Assembly: GCA_043721235.1 (NCBI GenBank)
Contig: JAYSRE010000057.1
Span: 1 to 39,252, forward strand
Direction of reading: 5' to 3'
Source of the DNA: JAAFIP01 sp043721235
Lineage (GTDB): Bacteria > Pseudomonadota > Gammaproteobacteria > Burkholderiales > Burkholderiaceae_C
DNA: 39,252 nucleotides
Below, piece after piece: positions 16,367-23,575 of this stretch. The position numbers and the translations under genes were made by a program. Within the stretch, counting starts at the first letter, position 1, and each line of letters opens with the position of its first letter. The notes under the pieces are model-generated. The model did not search any database. It saw only the letters and a program-made list of their open reading frames with translations, and was not told the DNA's origin.

Positions 16367-17760
16367 GGTATCCGCTTCCCTACGCCTTTGCCCGCACGCA
16401 GCAGGTGCTGCTGCAAGAAGACGCTGGCGACCTCACACTGTGGCTGCACCCCGGATCACCGCGCAGTGCAGTGGCTGAGGTGCTGCGCAAATACAGCGCT
16501 ACAGCCCCTATTGCTGTCGAATCTATAGCCCAAGATGCACTGGCACAGCGCACCAGTGCAGCTTACGCCCAAGGTGAATCGAGCGCCGCCACGGTGGTGA
16601 GCGAGGTGCAAACCGACGCCGACCTGTCGCGCATGATGCAAGAGCTGCCAGCAGTAGAAGACCTGCTGGAAACTTCGGACGACGCGCCGATTATCCGCAT
16701 GCTCAATGCGCTGCTGACCCAAGCTGCACGCGATGGTGCCAGTGATATTCACATCGAGCCCTATGAGCGCCACAGTGCGGTGCGGTTTCGGGTGGACGGC
16801 TCGCTGCGCGAGGTGGTGCAGCCTAACCGCGCACTGCATGCCGCGCTGATCTCGCGCTTGAAAATTATGGCCGAGCTGGACATATCAGAAAAGCGCTTGC
16901 CGCAAGACGGCCGCATCAGCCTGCGCATTGGCACCCGTGCAGTAGACGTGCGCGTGAGCACCCTGCCCAGTGCGCATGGCGAGCGCGCGGTGTTGCGTTT
17001 GCTGGACAAAACCAGCAACAAGCTCACGCTGGAAGCCGTGGGCATGCAAGGCCCCGTGCTGGCGCAGTTTGAGCAGCTGATTGGCCAGCCGCACGGCATT
17101 ATTTTGGTCACGGGCCCTACCGGCTCGGGCAAGACCACCACGCTGTACGCGTCACTGGGCAAAATCGATGCCACGCAAACCAACATCATGACAGTGGAAG
17201 ACCCGATTGAGTACGAGCTGTCTGGCGTGGGCCAAACGCAGGTGAATGCGAAAATTGACCTGACCTTTGCCAAAGCCCTGCGCGCTATTTTGCGGCAAGA
17301 CCCGGATGTGATCATGATCGGCGAAATCCGCGATTTTGAAACCGCGCAAATTGCCATCCAGGCCTCACTCACTGGCCACTTGGTGCTGGCCACTTTGCAC
17401 ACCAACGATGCCGCCAGCGCCGTGACGCGTTTAACCGACATGGGCGTAGAGCCTTTCTTGCTCAGCTCATCATTGCTGGGCGTACTGGCCCAGCGCCTGG
17501 TGCGCAAGCTGTGCACGCATTGCCAAGGTGCAGGCTGTAGCCGCTGCAACAGCACAGGCTACCAAGGTCGCACGGGCGTGTTTGAGCTGCTCAGAAGCAA
17601 CGACCAAATCCGTGCCATGGTGCACAACAAAGCCTCCGAGGCCGACATTCGCACCACAGCTATCGCCGCCGGCATGACCTTGATGCGTGATGACGGCGAG
17701 CGCTTGATTGCCCAGGGCATTACCACCCGCGAAGAGGTGGTGCGCGTAACACGCGACTAA
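16363..17760 (+). CDS. gspE: Type II secretion assembly ATPase GspE
   Basis: 465 residues; hexameric cytoplasmic ATPase powering pseudopilus assembly. Contains the N2 domain, SDIHIEPYERHSAVRFRVDG, Walker A GPTGSGKTTTLYASL, Asp box TVEDPIEYEL, Walker B IMIGEIRD, and His box HLVLATLHTNDAA. The zinc tetracysteine is compact: C384-x2-C387, four residues, C392-x2-C395, where this family usually has a much longer loop. The N1 domain is short. Start is GTG 16363, overlapping the gspD stop (GTGA). gspF, normally next, is displaced by the lysE/lysR pair. Confidence 0.95.
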   Translation: MRYPLPYAFARTQQVLLQEDAGDLTLWLHPGSPRSAVAEVLRKYSATAPIAVESIAQDALAQRTSAAYAQGESSAATVVSEVQTDADLSRMMQELPAVEDLLETSDDAPIIRMLNALLTQAARDGASDIHIEPYERHSAVRFRVDGSLREVVQPNRALHAALISRLKIMAELDISEKRLPQDGRISLRIGTRAVDVRVSTLPSAHGERAVLRLLDKTSNKLTLEAVGMQGPVLAQFEQLIGQPHGIILVTGPTGSGKTTTLYASLGKIDATQTNIMTVEDPIEYELSGVGQTQVNAKIDLTFAKALRAILRQDPDVIMIGEIRDFETAQIAIQASLTGHLVLATLHTNDAASAVTRLTDMGVEPFLLSSSLLGVLAQRLVRKLCTHCQGAGCSRCNSTGYQGRTGVFELLRSNDQIRAMVHNKASEADIRTTAIAAGMTLMRDDGERLIAQGITTREEVVRVTRD

Positions 17761-17774
17761 GCGTGGTGCGCCCT

Positions 17775-18386
17775 TTATGGACTAGACAGGGCCAACGAAA
17801 GTCCCAATAACGCCAGCACTACACCAATTGTCCGATTCACCAGAGTTTGATGGCACAGTACTTTTTCTCGCAATACCTCATTGGATAAGAATAATGCTAC
17901 CAAGCTAAACCATAACCAATGGGCTAGCGACATGAAGCCGCCGTAGCCAAGCTGGATTACCAGTGGCGTATGCAGGCTGACCACTTGGGTGTACACACTC
18001 ACTACAAAAAGGGTGGTTTTAGGGTTAAGTGCGTTGGTTAAAAATCCCATTCTGAAAAATCCCCACATATTTAATGGTTGTGCTTGAGATGCGAAGGAAG
18101 TACAAATGGGACGCGCCATGAACGTGCTGTACCCTAAATAAACCAGGTAGAAGACACCGGCAAATTTCACGGCGAAAAACAACCAAGCAGATTCTTTGAG
18201 TACTATGCCAACCCCTAACATTGTGTAGAGAACATGCAGTTGTACGCCCATCGCAATACCCGCTGAGGCCATCAGCCCCGCAAAACGGCCATGCACCAAA
18301 CTGTTGCGCGTCACCATAGCAAAATCTGCGCCTGGGCTTATAACCGCCAATGCCGTTATGACGGCAACGGCAGTCAACTCAAGCAT
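17775..18386 (-). CDS. LysE/RhtB family amino-acid exporter
   Basis: 203 residues, with several hydrophobic helices over the whole length. The start MLELTAVAVITALAVISPGADF with the SPGADF motif and the segment FLTNALNPKTTLFVVSVY is diagnostic of the LysE/RhtB superfamily of amino-acid or metabolite exporters; substrate unknown. An in-frame ATG exists at 18431, but ATG 18386 has AAGGTG at good spacing and gives the usual family length. Divergent from a LysR gene, its probable regulator. Base composition is lower in GC than the gsp genes (line 18001-18060 is 21/60 GC), suggesting acquisition. The 3' end faces gspE with 14 bp between stops. Confidence 0.85.
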   Translation of the reverse strand: MLELTAVAVITALAVISPGADFAMVTRNSLVHGRFAGLMASAGIAMGVQLHVLYTMLGVGIVLKESAWLFFAVKFAGVFYLVYLGYSTFMARPICTSFASQAQPLNMWGFFRMGFLTNALNPKTTLFVVSVYTQVVSLHTPLVIQLGYGGFMSLAHWLWFSLVALFLSNEVLREKVLCHQTLVNRTIGVVLALLGLSLALSSP

Positions 18387-18473
18387 GCGCACCTTCATTT
18401 CCACTTGTTGGGGCGTTGGTTGGAATTTCATTTAAATTAGACAGCATAAATTCACTTACTTTCATGTTAAAAA

Positions 18474-18506
18474 CGTATCGAACTGAATTATTTCAGTCTA
18501 GATACG
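18474..18506. promoter_or_regulatory. Inverted repeat in the lysE/lysR divergent region (candidate LysR operator)
   Basis: CGTATC, one base, AACTGAA, three bases, TTTCAGT, three bases and GATACG form two nested inverted repeats centred between the divergent genes. The position suits autoregulation and lysE control by the LysR protein. TATAAT at 18522-18527 follows. Confidence 0.6.
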
Positions 18507-18521
18507 ACGTGTAAATCGATT

Positions 18522-18527
18522 TATAAT
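18522..18527 (+). promoter_or_regulatory. Consensus -10 element of the lysR gene
   Basis: A perfect TATAAT ends 7 nt before the ATG at 18535. No good -35 is seen at 16-18 bp; the inverted repeat overlaps that position. The spacing implies a leaderless or nearly leaderless mRNA. Confidence 0.55.
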
Positions 18528-18534
18528 CACGGAT

Positions 18535-19461
18535 ATGCGTGAGAAAAAGTCACCCATCGAGGAGCGCCTGCCTTCTTTAAATACATTGCGTGTATTTGAG
18601 GTCGCAGCGCAACATTTGAGTTTTGTGCGTGCTGCACAAGCGCTTTTTGTAACCCACGGTGCGGTCAGTCGACAAATCAAGCAGCTAGAAACCAGCTTAG
18701 GGATTACGCTGTTTGAAAGACGCAACCGAGCAGTTTTTTTAACCCCTCAAGGCGAGGTGTTGCTGCAAGGATGCACCAAAGCTATGGATGCCTTGGCACA
18801 GGTTATCCAAACAATCAAAGCGCCCGCGGATAACGCGCCCCTGGTGTTGTCGTGCGAGCCCACTGTCGCTATTCGCTGGCTGTTGCCTAGGCTGCTAAGC
18901 TATCGCGAGCTTTACCCCCAGTACCCTGTGCTGCTTTTGACGGCAGGAGGCAAAGTTGATTTTGTGCGTGACAAAGTGGATATCGCATTGCGCAGGAATG
19001 ATTTCAACTTTGATGCAGCGCACTATGCGGAGACAGTTGCACCCGAGTGGGTGGGCCCCGTCTGTGCCCCCAGCTTGCTGGCCGATAATCCGCTGCTAAC
19101 TTCTGACGATAAGAGCCAACATCTTTGTCTACTGCACTCTAAAACCCGTCTTTATGCTTGGCGGCATTGGCAAGACCGTATGGCCATCTCTGTCAAAGCC
19201 TCTCAATCTGAACACTACGAGCATTTTTATTTAAGCTTACAAGCTGCCGGGGCAGGCCTGGGTGTTGCTGTAGGGTCTGCCTACATGGTTGAGGATGACC
19301 TGAAAGAGGGGCGATTGCAAGCGCCTTATGGATTCACGCCGGACGGTTCAGACTATGTGCTGCTGTCTGCCCAGCCCTTCGCTTCAGATCCAAGGCGCTT
19401 AGCGTTTCTAGGTTGGATACGCAGTGAACTGGGCAATACGCGCCATGCGCTAGGTTTGTAA
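18535..19461 (+). CDS. LysR-type transcriptional regulator (GcvA-like)
   Basis: 308 residues. N-terminal winged HTH (about residues 10-70: LPSLNTLRVFEVAAQHLSFV, TLFVTHGAVSRQI-like recognition region, QLETSLGITLFERR) and a C-terminal effector-binding domain (LVLSCEPTVAIRWLLPRL, VDIALRRND, GVAVGSAYMVEDDL). The N-terminus resembles the GcvA/AmpR subgroup. Divergent from the LysE exporter across a 148-bp region (18387-18534) with an inverted repeat, it probably controls the exporter in response to its substrate. Confidence 0.88.
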   Translation: MREKKSPIEERLPSLNTLRVFEVAAQHLSFVRAAQALFVTHGAVSRQIKQLETSLGITLFERRNRAVFLTPQGEVLLQGCTKAMDALAQVIQTIKAPADNAPLVLSCEPTVAIRWLLPRLLSYRELYPQYPVLLLTAGGKVDFVRDKVDIALRRNDFNFDAAHYAETVAPEWVGPVCAPSLLADNPLLTSDDKSQHLCLLHSKTRLYAWRHWQDRMAISVKASQSEHYEHFYLSLQAAGAGLGVAVGSAYMVEDDLKEGRLQAPYGFTPDGSDYVLLSAQPFASDPRRLAFLGWIRSELGNTRHALGL

Positions 19462-19505
19462 AAGCCTTTATCATCCGTGCTAAATGATTCTGTTGAACCT
19501 AGCCC

Positions 19506-20732
19506 ATGCCCGCCTATCAATTTGAAGCCCTCGATGCCCAAGGCACTACCCGCAAGGGGGTGATGGACGCCGACAGTGTTAAGTCTGCGCGCAGCCAGCT
19601 ACGGGCGCAGGCGCTGGTGCCTATCGCGGTGGAAGTGGTGGCATCAGGCACCGGCGAAGGCGGCGGTGGCCTGAACATCACCTTGTTTGGTGGGCGCGTA
19701 TTTAACGCCACCACCCTGGCAGTGTGGACCCGGCAAGTAGCCGGTTTGGTGTCTGCTGGCTTGCCGCTGGAGCGGGCGCTGACGGCTTTAGCGGACGAAG
19801 CCGAAGATGATAAGCAACGCAACGTGGTGGCCGCCCTTCGTGCCGAGGTGAATGCGGGTTCCAGTTTTGCCAAAGCGCTGGCCCTGTACCCCAAAGAGTT
19901 TGACGACATTTACTGCGCTGTGATTGGTGCTGGGGAAACCTCGGGCAACCTAGGCTTGGTGCTTGAAAAGTTGGCCGACGATTTGGAAGAGCGCCAGCAG
20001 CTGCGCGGCAAACTGATTGGTGCAGCGCTGTACCCGGCCATAGTTACGCTGGTGGCGATAGTGATCGTGCTGTTTTTGGTGGGCTATGTGGTGCCGCAAG
20101 TGGCCAATGTGTTTGCGGGCAGCAAACGGGCGCTGCCCATTTTGACCCAAATCATGATGGGCATCAGCGCCTTTGTGCGCGGCTACGGGTGGTGGGTGCT
20201 GTTGGGTTTAATTTGCATGGGTTTTGCCGGTGTCTACATTCGCCGCATACCTGAGTTTCGCATCAAGATTGACGCCGCATTTTTGAACATTCCGATCATT
20301 GGCCGCTTGGCACGGGGCTACAACGCTGCGCGTTTTGCCTCCACATTGGCCATGTTGGCCGGCGCGGGCGTGCCTATCTTAAAAGCCTTGCAAGCAGCGG
20401 CTGAAACGCTGAACAACCGCTCCCTGCGCGCCGACGCACAAGATGCGCTGGTATTGGTGCGCGAAGGCGCACCGCTGGCCAATGCGTTGGCGCAAAAAAA
20501 GCGTTTTCCTGGCTTGCTGGCCATGTTTGCCCGCTTGGGCGAGCAAACCGGCACGCTGCCAGTCATGCTGCAGCGCGCCGCCACCCAGCTTAGCACTGAG
20601 GTGCAGCGCCGCGCTATGGCACTGGCCACCATCCTGGAGCCTTTGCTGATTGTGGCCATGGGCGTGGTGGTGATGCTGATCGTGCTGGCAGTGCTGATGC
20701 CGATCATTGAACTGAACCAGCTGGTTAAATAA
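19506..20732 (+). CDS. gspF: Type II secretion inner-membrane protein GspF
   Basis: 408 residues, polytopic platform protein contacting GspE and GspL. MPAYQFEALDAQGTTRKGVM at the start, two repeated cytoplasmic T2SSF domains (FTRQ-like VWTRQVAGLVSAGLPLERAL and FASTLAMLAGAGVPILKAL), and transmembrane segments near residues 175-200, 220-245 and 378-400. Intact, although separated from gspE by 1.7 kb holding lysE and lysR. The 44-bp upstream gap must contain its own promoter, or transcription must enter from lysR. Confidence 0.94.
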   Translation: MPAYQFEALDAQGTTRKGVMDADSVKSARSQLRAQALVPIAVEVVASGTGEGGGGLNITLFGGRVFNATTLAVWTRQVAGLVSAGLPLERALTALADEAEDDKQRNVVAALRAEVNAGSSFAKALALYPKEFDDIYCAVIGAGETSGNLGLVLEKLADDLEERQQLRGKLIGAALYPAIVTLVAIVIVLFLVGYVVPQVANVFAGSKRALPILTQIMMGISAFVRGYGWWVLLGLICMGFAGVYIRRIPEFRIKIDAAFLNIPIIGRLARGYNAARFASTLAMLAGAGVPILKALQAAAETLNNRSLRADAQDALVLVREGAPLANALAQKKRFPGLLAMFARLGEQTGTLPVMLQRAATQLSTEVQRRAMALATILEPLLIVAMGVVVMLIVLAVLMPIIELNQLVK

Positions 20733-20733
20733 C

Positions 20734-21630
20734 ATGGCTGCTACCCTGCAAGGCAAACTCGTCGTGGCCATTTCGTCGCGCGCGCTGTTTGATTTTGAAG
20801 AAGAAAACCATGTGTTTGAGCAGGGCGACGACAAAGCCTACATGCGCCTGCAGCTAGACCGGGTGGAAAGCCCCGCCAAGCCTGGCGTGGCTTTCTCGTT
20901 GGTGAAAAAGCTGCTGGCCTTTAACCAACCCGATGCCCAAAAAGTAGAGGTTGTCATCCTCTCGCGCAACGACCCCGTCAGCGGCCTGCGCGTGATGCGC
21001 AGCGCCGAGCATTACAAGCTGCCGATTGTGCGCTGCACCTTCACCCGCGGTGAATCCCCCTGGCGCTACCTGCGGCCCTTGCGTGCCAACTTGTTTTTGT
21101 CTGCCAAGTCAGAAGACGTGCGCGCCGCGTTGGCCAACGGCTTTGCCGCCGCCACCGTGGCCACCCGCTCTGTGCGCGCAGGCGACCACTACCCCCATGA
21201 AGTACGCATTGCTTTTGACGGTGACGCGGTGCTGTTTAGCGATGAGGCCGAGCGCGTGTACCAAAAGTCAGGCCTGCCAGCGTTTCAAAAGCACGAAACT
21301 AAAAAAGTAGCCCAACCACTGCCGCCCGGCCCCTTCAAGCCCTTGTTAGAGGCGTTGCACCTGCTGCAAAGCGAGAGCAACCCGCACATTCGCATTCGCA
21401 CCGCCCTGGTGACTGCCCGCAGCGCACCGGCGCATGAACGCGCTATTCGCACCTTGATGGACTGGAACATCGAGGTTGACCAGGCCATGTTTTTAGGTGG
21501 CTTGGACAAAGGTGAGTTTTTGCGTGAATTTGCACCTGATTTTTTCTTTGACGATCAAACAGGGCACGTGGAGTCAGCGGCTAACCATGTACCTGCTGGG
21601 CATGTGGAAAGCGGCATTAGCAACAGTTAG
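20734..21630 (+). CDS. 5'-nucleotidase, cytosolic type I-like family
   Basis: 298 residues matching the bacterial family related to cytosolic 5'-nucleotidase 1 (Pfam 5-nucleotidase, from memory): VVAISSRALFDFEEENHVFE near the N-terminus, VVILSRNDPVSGLRVMRSA, IVRCTFTRGESPW, AFDGDAVLFSDEAERVY, and the C-terminal MFLGGLDKGEFLREFAPDFF and FFDDQTGHVESA. Likely dephosphorylates nucleoside monophosphates in the cytoplasm. It starts one base after the gspF stop, so it is probably co-transcribed with gspF, with no obvious functional tie to secretion. Confidence 0.82.
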   Translation: MAATLQGKLVVAISSRALFDFEEENHVFEQGDDKAYMRLQLDRVESPAKPGVAFSLVKKLLAFNQPDAQKVEVVILSRNDPVSGLRVMRSAEHYKLPIVRCTFTRGESPWRYLRPLRANLFLSAKSEDVRAALANGFAAATVATRSVRAGDHYPHEVRIAFDGDAVLFSDEAERVYQKSGLPAFQKHETKKVAQPLPPGPFKPLLEALHLLQSESNPHIRIRTALVTARSAPAHERAIRTLMDWNIEVDQAMFLGGLDKGEFLREFAPDFFFDDQTGHVESAANHVPAGHVESGISNS

Positions 21631-21786
21631 ATGGCGCTGCGGCGCGCTAATTAGCTTGGTCAGGCGACGGGACAGGTTTGTGCAAACTTACACGAATCAC
21701 GCGCAGGGCTGCGTTTGTAGCGTCAACTGAAGTTTTGACCCGTTGCGCTAAATGCCCCCCAACACCAAACCGGCAAAGCGTCGATG

Positions 21787-21896
21787 GAGTGTGGCCTTGG
21801 TGAAAATCTGGAGAAAGGCGCGTCGTACTACCCAACGGGCAAATACTCAGGCTACCTGCGCGTGATTTCGCAAGATTTTGCAGCAAGGCCACACTC
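21787..21896. repeat. Long imperfect inverted repeat, possible structured RNA
   Basis: GAGTGTGGCCTTG (21787-21799) pairs perfectly with CAAGGCCACACTC (21884-21896). Pairing continues inward after a small asymmetric bulge through AAAATCT, GAAA and CGCG, giving a stem of about 35 nt per arm around a loop of about 36 nt. No T-tract directly follows either arm, so it is not a simple terminator. Confidence 0.6.
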
Positions 21897-22133
21897 AAGC
21901 GGCGCAAATGTACAAATGCAGGTAAAAAAATCTTCAAAGACCTTTAAAAACCACAAAACCCAACAAACAAGAATTTCAAGCCAAACAGCCTTACCGCCCA
22001 AGAAAATACTACACGAGTAGCTATTAAATCAATAGTAATCTGCCAGCCGATACCGTTTTGAAGCCAATACGTAAGCCGCCCAAGCTGTAACCCGTTTGTA
22101 ATCGTGCAGTGGGTTTTAGCCACTTAGGCACCT

Positions 22134-22139
22134 GATAAT
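22134..22139 (+). promoter_or_regulatory. -10-like element before the ROK kinase
   Basis: GATAAT, preceded by T (TGATAAT), ends 6 nt before the ATG at 22146. No ribosome binding site lies in the gap. No clear -35 was found. Confidence 0.35.
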
Positions 22140-22145
22140 CACAGC

Positions 22146-23093
22146 ATGAACCCACCCTTCCATGCCTGCGTTGACATTGGCGGCACCAAAGTTGCTGTGT
22201 CCTTGGCCGATACACAGTCGACCCATACTTTGCAACTGCACGCTCGCCGCGCCGAGCCTACTGCCAAAGAGGGGGCGCGAGATGCGTTGTCTGGGCAAAT
22301 TATCCGCATGATTGGCAACGCTTGCGCCGAGCTAGGTATTGAAGAAACACAAGTGGTCAGCGTAGGCGTGTCCAGCTGCGGCCCGTTCGTCATGCAAGCC
22401 GGGCACATAGAGCTGGCTGCGCCCAATATTTGCGGCGGCCCTGGCGGTGCGGCGCGCGGCCTGCCCAATAACTGGATGAGCGCGCCGCTACAGGCCCCCC
22501 TGGCGGCACGCTACCCACAGGTGCGCGTGGTAAACGACGCTATTGGCGCGCTAGAGGCCGAACGCCGCTGGGGCGCGCTGCAAGGCGCAGACCACTGCGC
22601 TTACGTCACGTGGAGCACTGGCATTGGCGTAGGCCTGTGCGTAGATGGCAGGGTATTGCAAGGCAAAAACGGCAACGCGGGCCACGCAGGCCACATGTTT
22701 GTAAGCGACCATCCAACTGCCGCCTGCGGCTGCGGCAACTACGGTGACCTGGAAGCTGTGGTGGCAGGCAACGCGCTGCCGCGCCGTTTTGGTGTTGAAG
22801 CGGCGGAACTTTTTGCAGCCGCCCGCGCGGGTGATGCACCTGCCGTAGCCCAGGTAGACGAGCTGTGCAGCGTGATGGGCCGGGCGCTGTACAACCTGAT
22901 TGTGACGCTGGATTTGCAGCGCATCAGTTTGGGCGGCAGTGTGTTTTGGCATAACCAAGACCTGCTGCTGCCCAAGCTGCGCTCGCAAGTGGCAGGCAAG
23001 CTGCCCGCGCTAACGAGCGGCTGCGAGATTGTGCCCGCTGGCTTGGGGCTGACGGTGGGCGACTTAGGCGCGCTGGCGCTACTGCCTGGCTGA
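22146..23093 (+). CDS. ROK family sugar kinase
   Basis: 315 residues. ATP-binding CVDIGGTKVAVSLAD at the N-terminus, catalytic aspartate D131 in VVNDAIGALEAER, GTG-type loop WSTGIGVGLCVDG, and the ROK signature region with H180/H183 and CGCGNYGDLE (C194, C196). The third zinc cysteine of the usual CxCGxxGC motif is Asp201 here. Likely phosphorylates a hexose, for instance fructose or glucose. It is the first gene on the plus strand before a small unknown protein and faces the frc transporter cluster. Confidence 0.85.
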   Translation: MNPPFHACVDIGGTKVAVSLADTQSTHTLQLHARRAEPTAKEGARDALSGQIIRMIGNACAELGIEETQVVSVGVSSCGPFVMQAGHIELAAPNICGGPGGAARGLPNNWMSAPLQAPLAARYPQVRVVNDAIGALEAERRWGALQGADHCAYVTWSTGIGVGLCVDGRVLQGKNGNAGHAGHMFVSDHPTAACGCGNYGDLEAVVAGNALPRRFGVEAAELFAAARAGDAPAVAQVDELCSVMGRALYNLIVTLDLQRISLGGSVFWHNQDLLLPKLRSQVAGKLPALTSGCEIVPAGLGLTVGDLGALALLPG

Positions 23094-23122
23094 ATTCTGT
23101 TGATTTGAAAGATGCCCTCACC

Positions 23123-23575
23123 ATGGTTTTAACAATTAACGGTACCGTCACCCAAGGCCATGGCGTGGCCTCTGGCAAATCGGCTAACAGCCCGTACCCC
23201 GCTGGCTCTGTGGCCATGCAAGCCCCTTTTTTCAAGGCGCTGGGCCTGGATTTAGCCGACTGCTATCTGGGCACCTTGAATGTGGCCACAGACACTGGCG
23301 CGTGGCATATTGCACAGCCTACCTACCGGTTTGAGCACGTGGTTTGGACCGACTTGCACCCGGCAGAAACCTTCTCTTTTGTGCGTTGCAGCGTGGCCTA
23401 TTTGGCGCAGACTGTACCGGGCTGGCTGTACTACCCACACCCAGAGACCAAAGCTGCGCACTGGCAAAACAGTTGTGTGATGGAAATTATTGCACCGCAG
23501 CTAGAGGGTTTGGCCTATGGCCAGGCTGTGTCGCTTGAGTTTACCCAGGGCGCGCTTGAACTGGGTGCAGCCTAA
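23123..23575 (+). CDS. Conserved protein of unknown function with a GTLNV motif
   Basis: 150 residues; no name recognised. It begins LTINGTVTQGHGVASGKSAN, then SPYPAGSVAMQAPFFKALGL, LGTLNVATDTGAW, WTDLHPAETFSF, GWLYYPHPETKAAHW and ends in a possible beta-barrel strand. The G-x-V start, the QAPFF region and GTLNV recall the small beta-barrel of archaeal CTP-dependent riboflavin kinases, but that is only a motif resemblance. No signal peptide. TTG at 23105 is an upstream in-frame alternative; ATG 23123 is preferred. It lies 29 bp after the ROK kinase and overlaps the ROK repressor gene tail-to-tail by 4 bp. Confidence 0.7.
   Translation: MVLTINGTVTQGHGVASGKSANSPYPAGSVAMQAPFFKALGLDLADCYLGTLNVATDTGAWHIAQPTYRFEHVVWTDLHPAETFSFVRCSVAYLAQTVPGWLYYPHPETKAAHWQNSCVMEIIAPQLEGLAYGQAVSLEFTQGALELGAA

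Larger units (their letters stand above)
21631..22145. other. Gene-free stretch of 515 bp
   Basis: No coding frame with recognisable protein character on either strand. It contains a long imperfect inverted repeat (21787-21896), an A-rich stretch (about 21920-22015) and, at its end, GATAAT 6 nt before the ROK kinase start. The sequence 22018-22040 (AGTAGCTATTAAATC onward) vaguely recalls the head of the dispersed repeat but lacks its core. Confidence 0.6.

Noticed and set aside
21647..21937. Possible small minus-strand gene in the gap after the 5'-nucleotidase
   Set aside because: The 96-residue frame has no recognisable motif and covers the long inverted repeat, which explains its composition better. 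No ribosome binding site.
22018..22075. Seventh copy of the dispersed repeat
   Set aside because: AGTAGCTATTAAATC resembles the repeat head, but the GCATTTCCTTGGGC core is absent.
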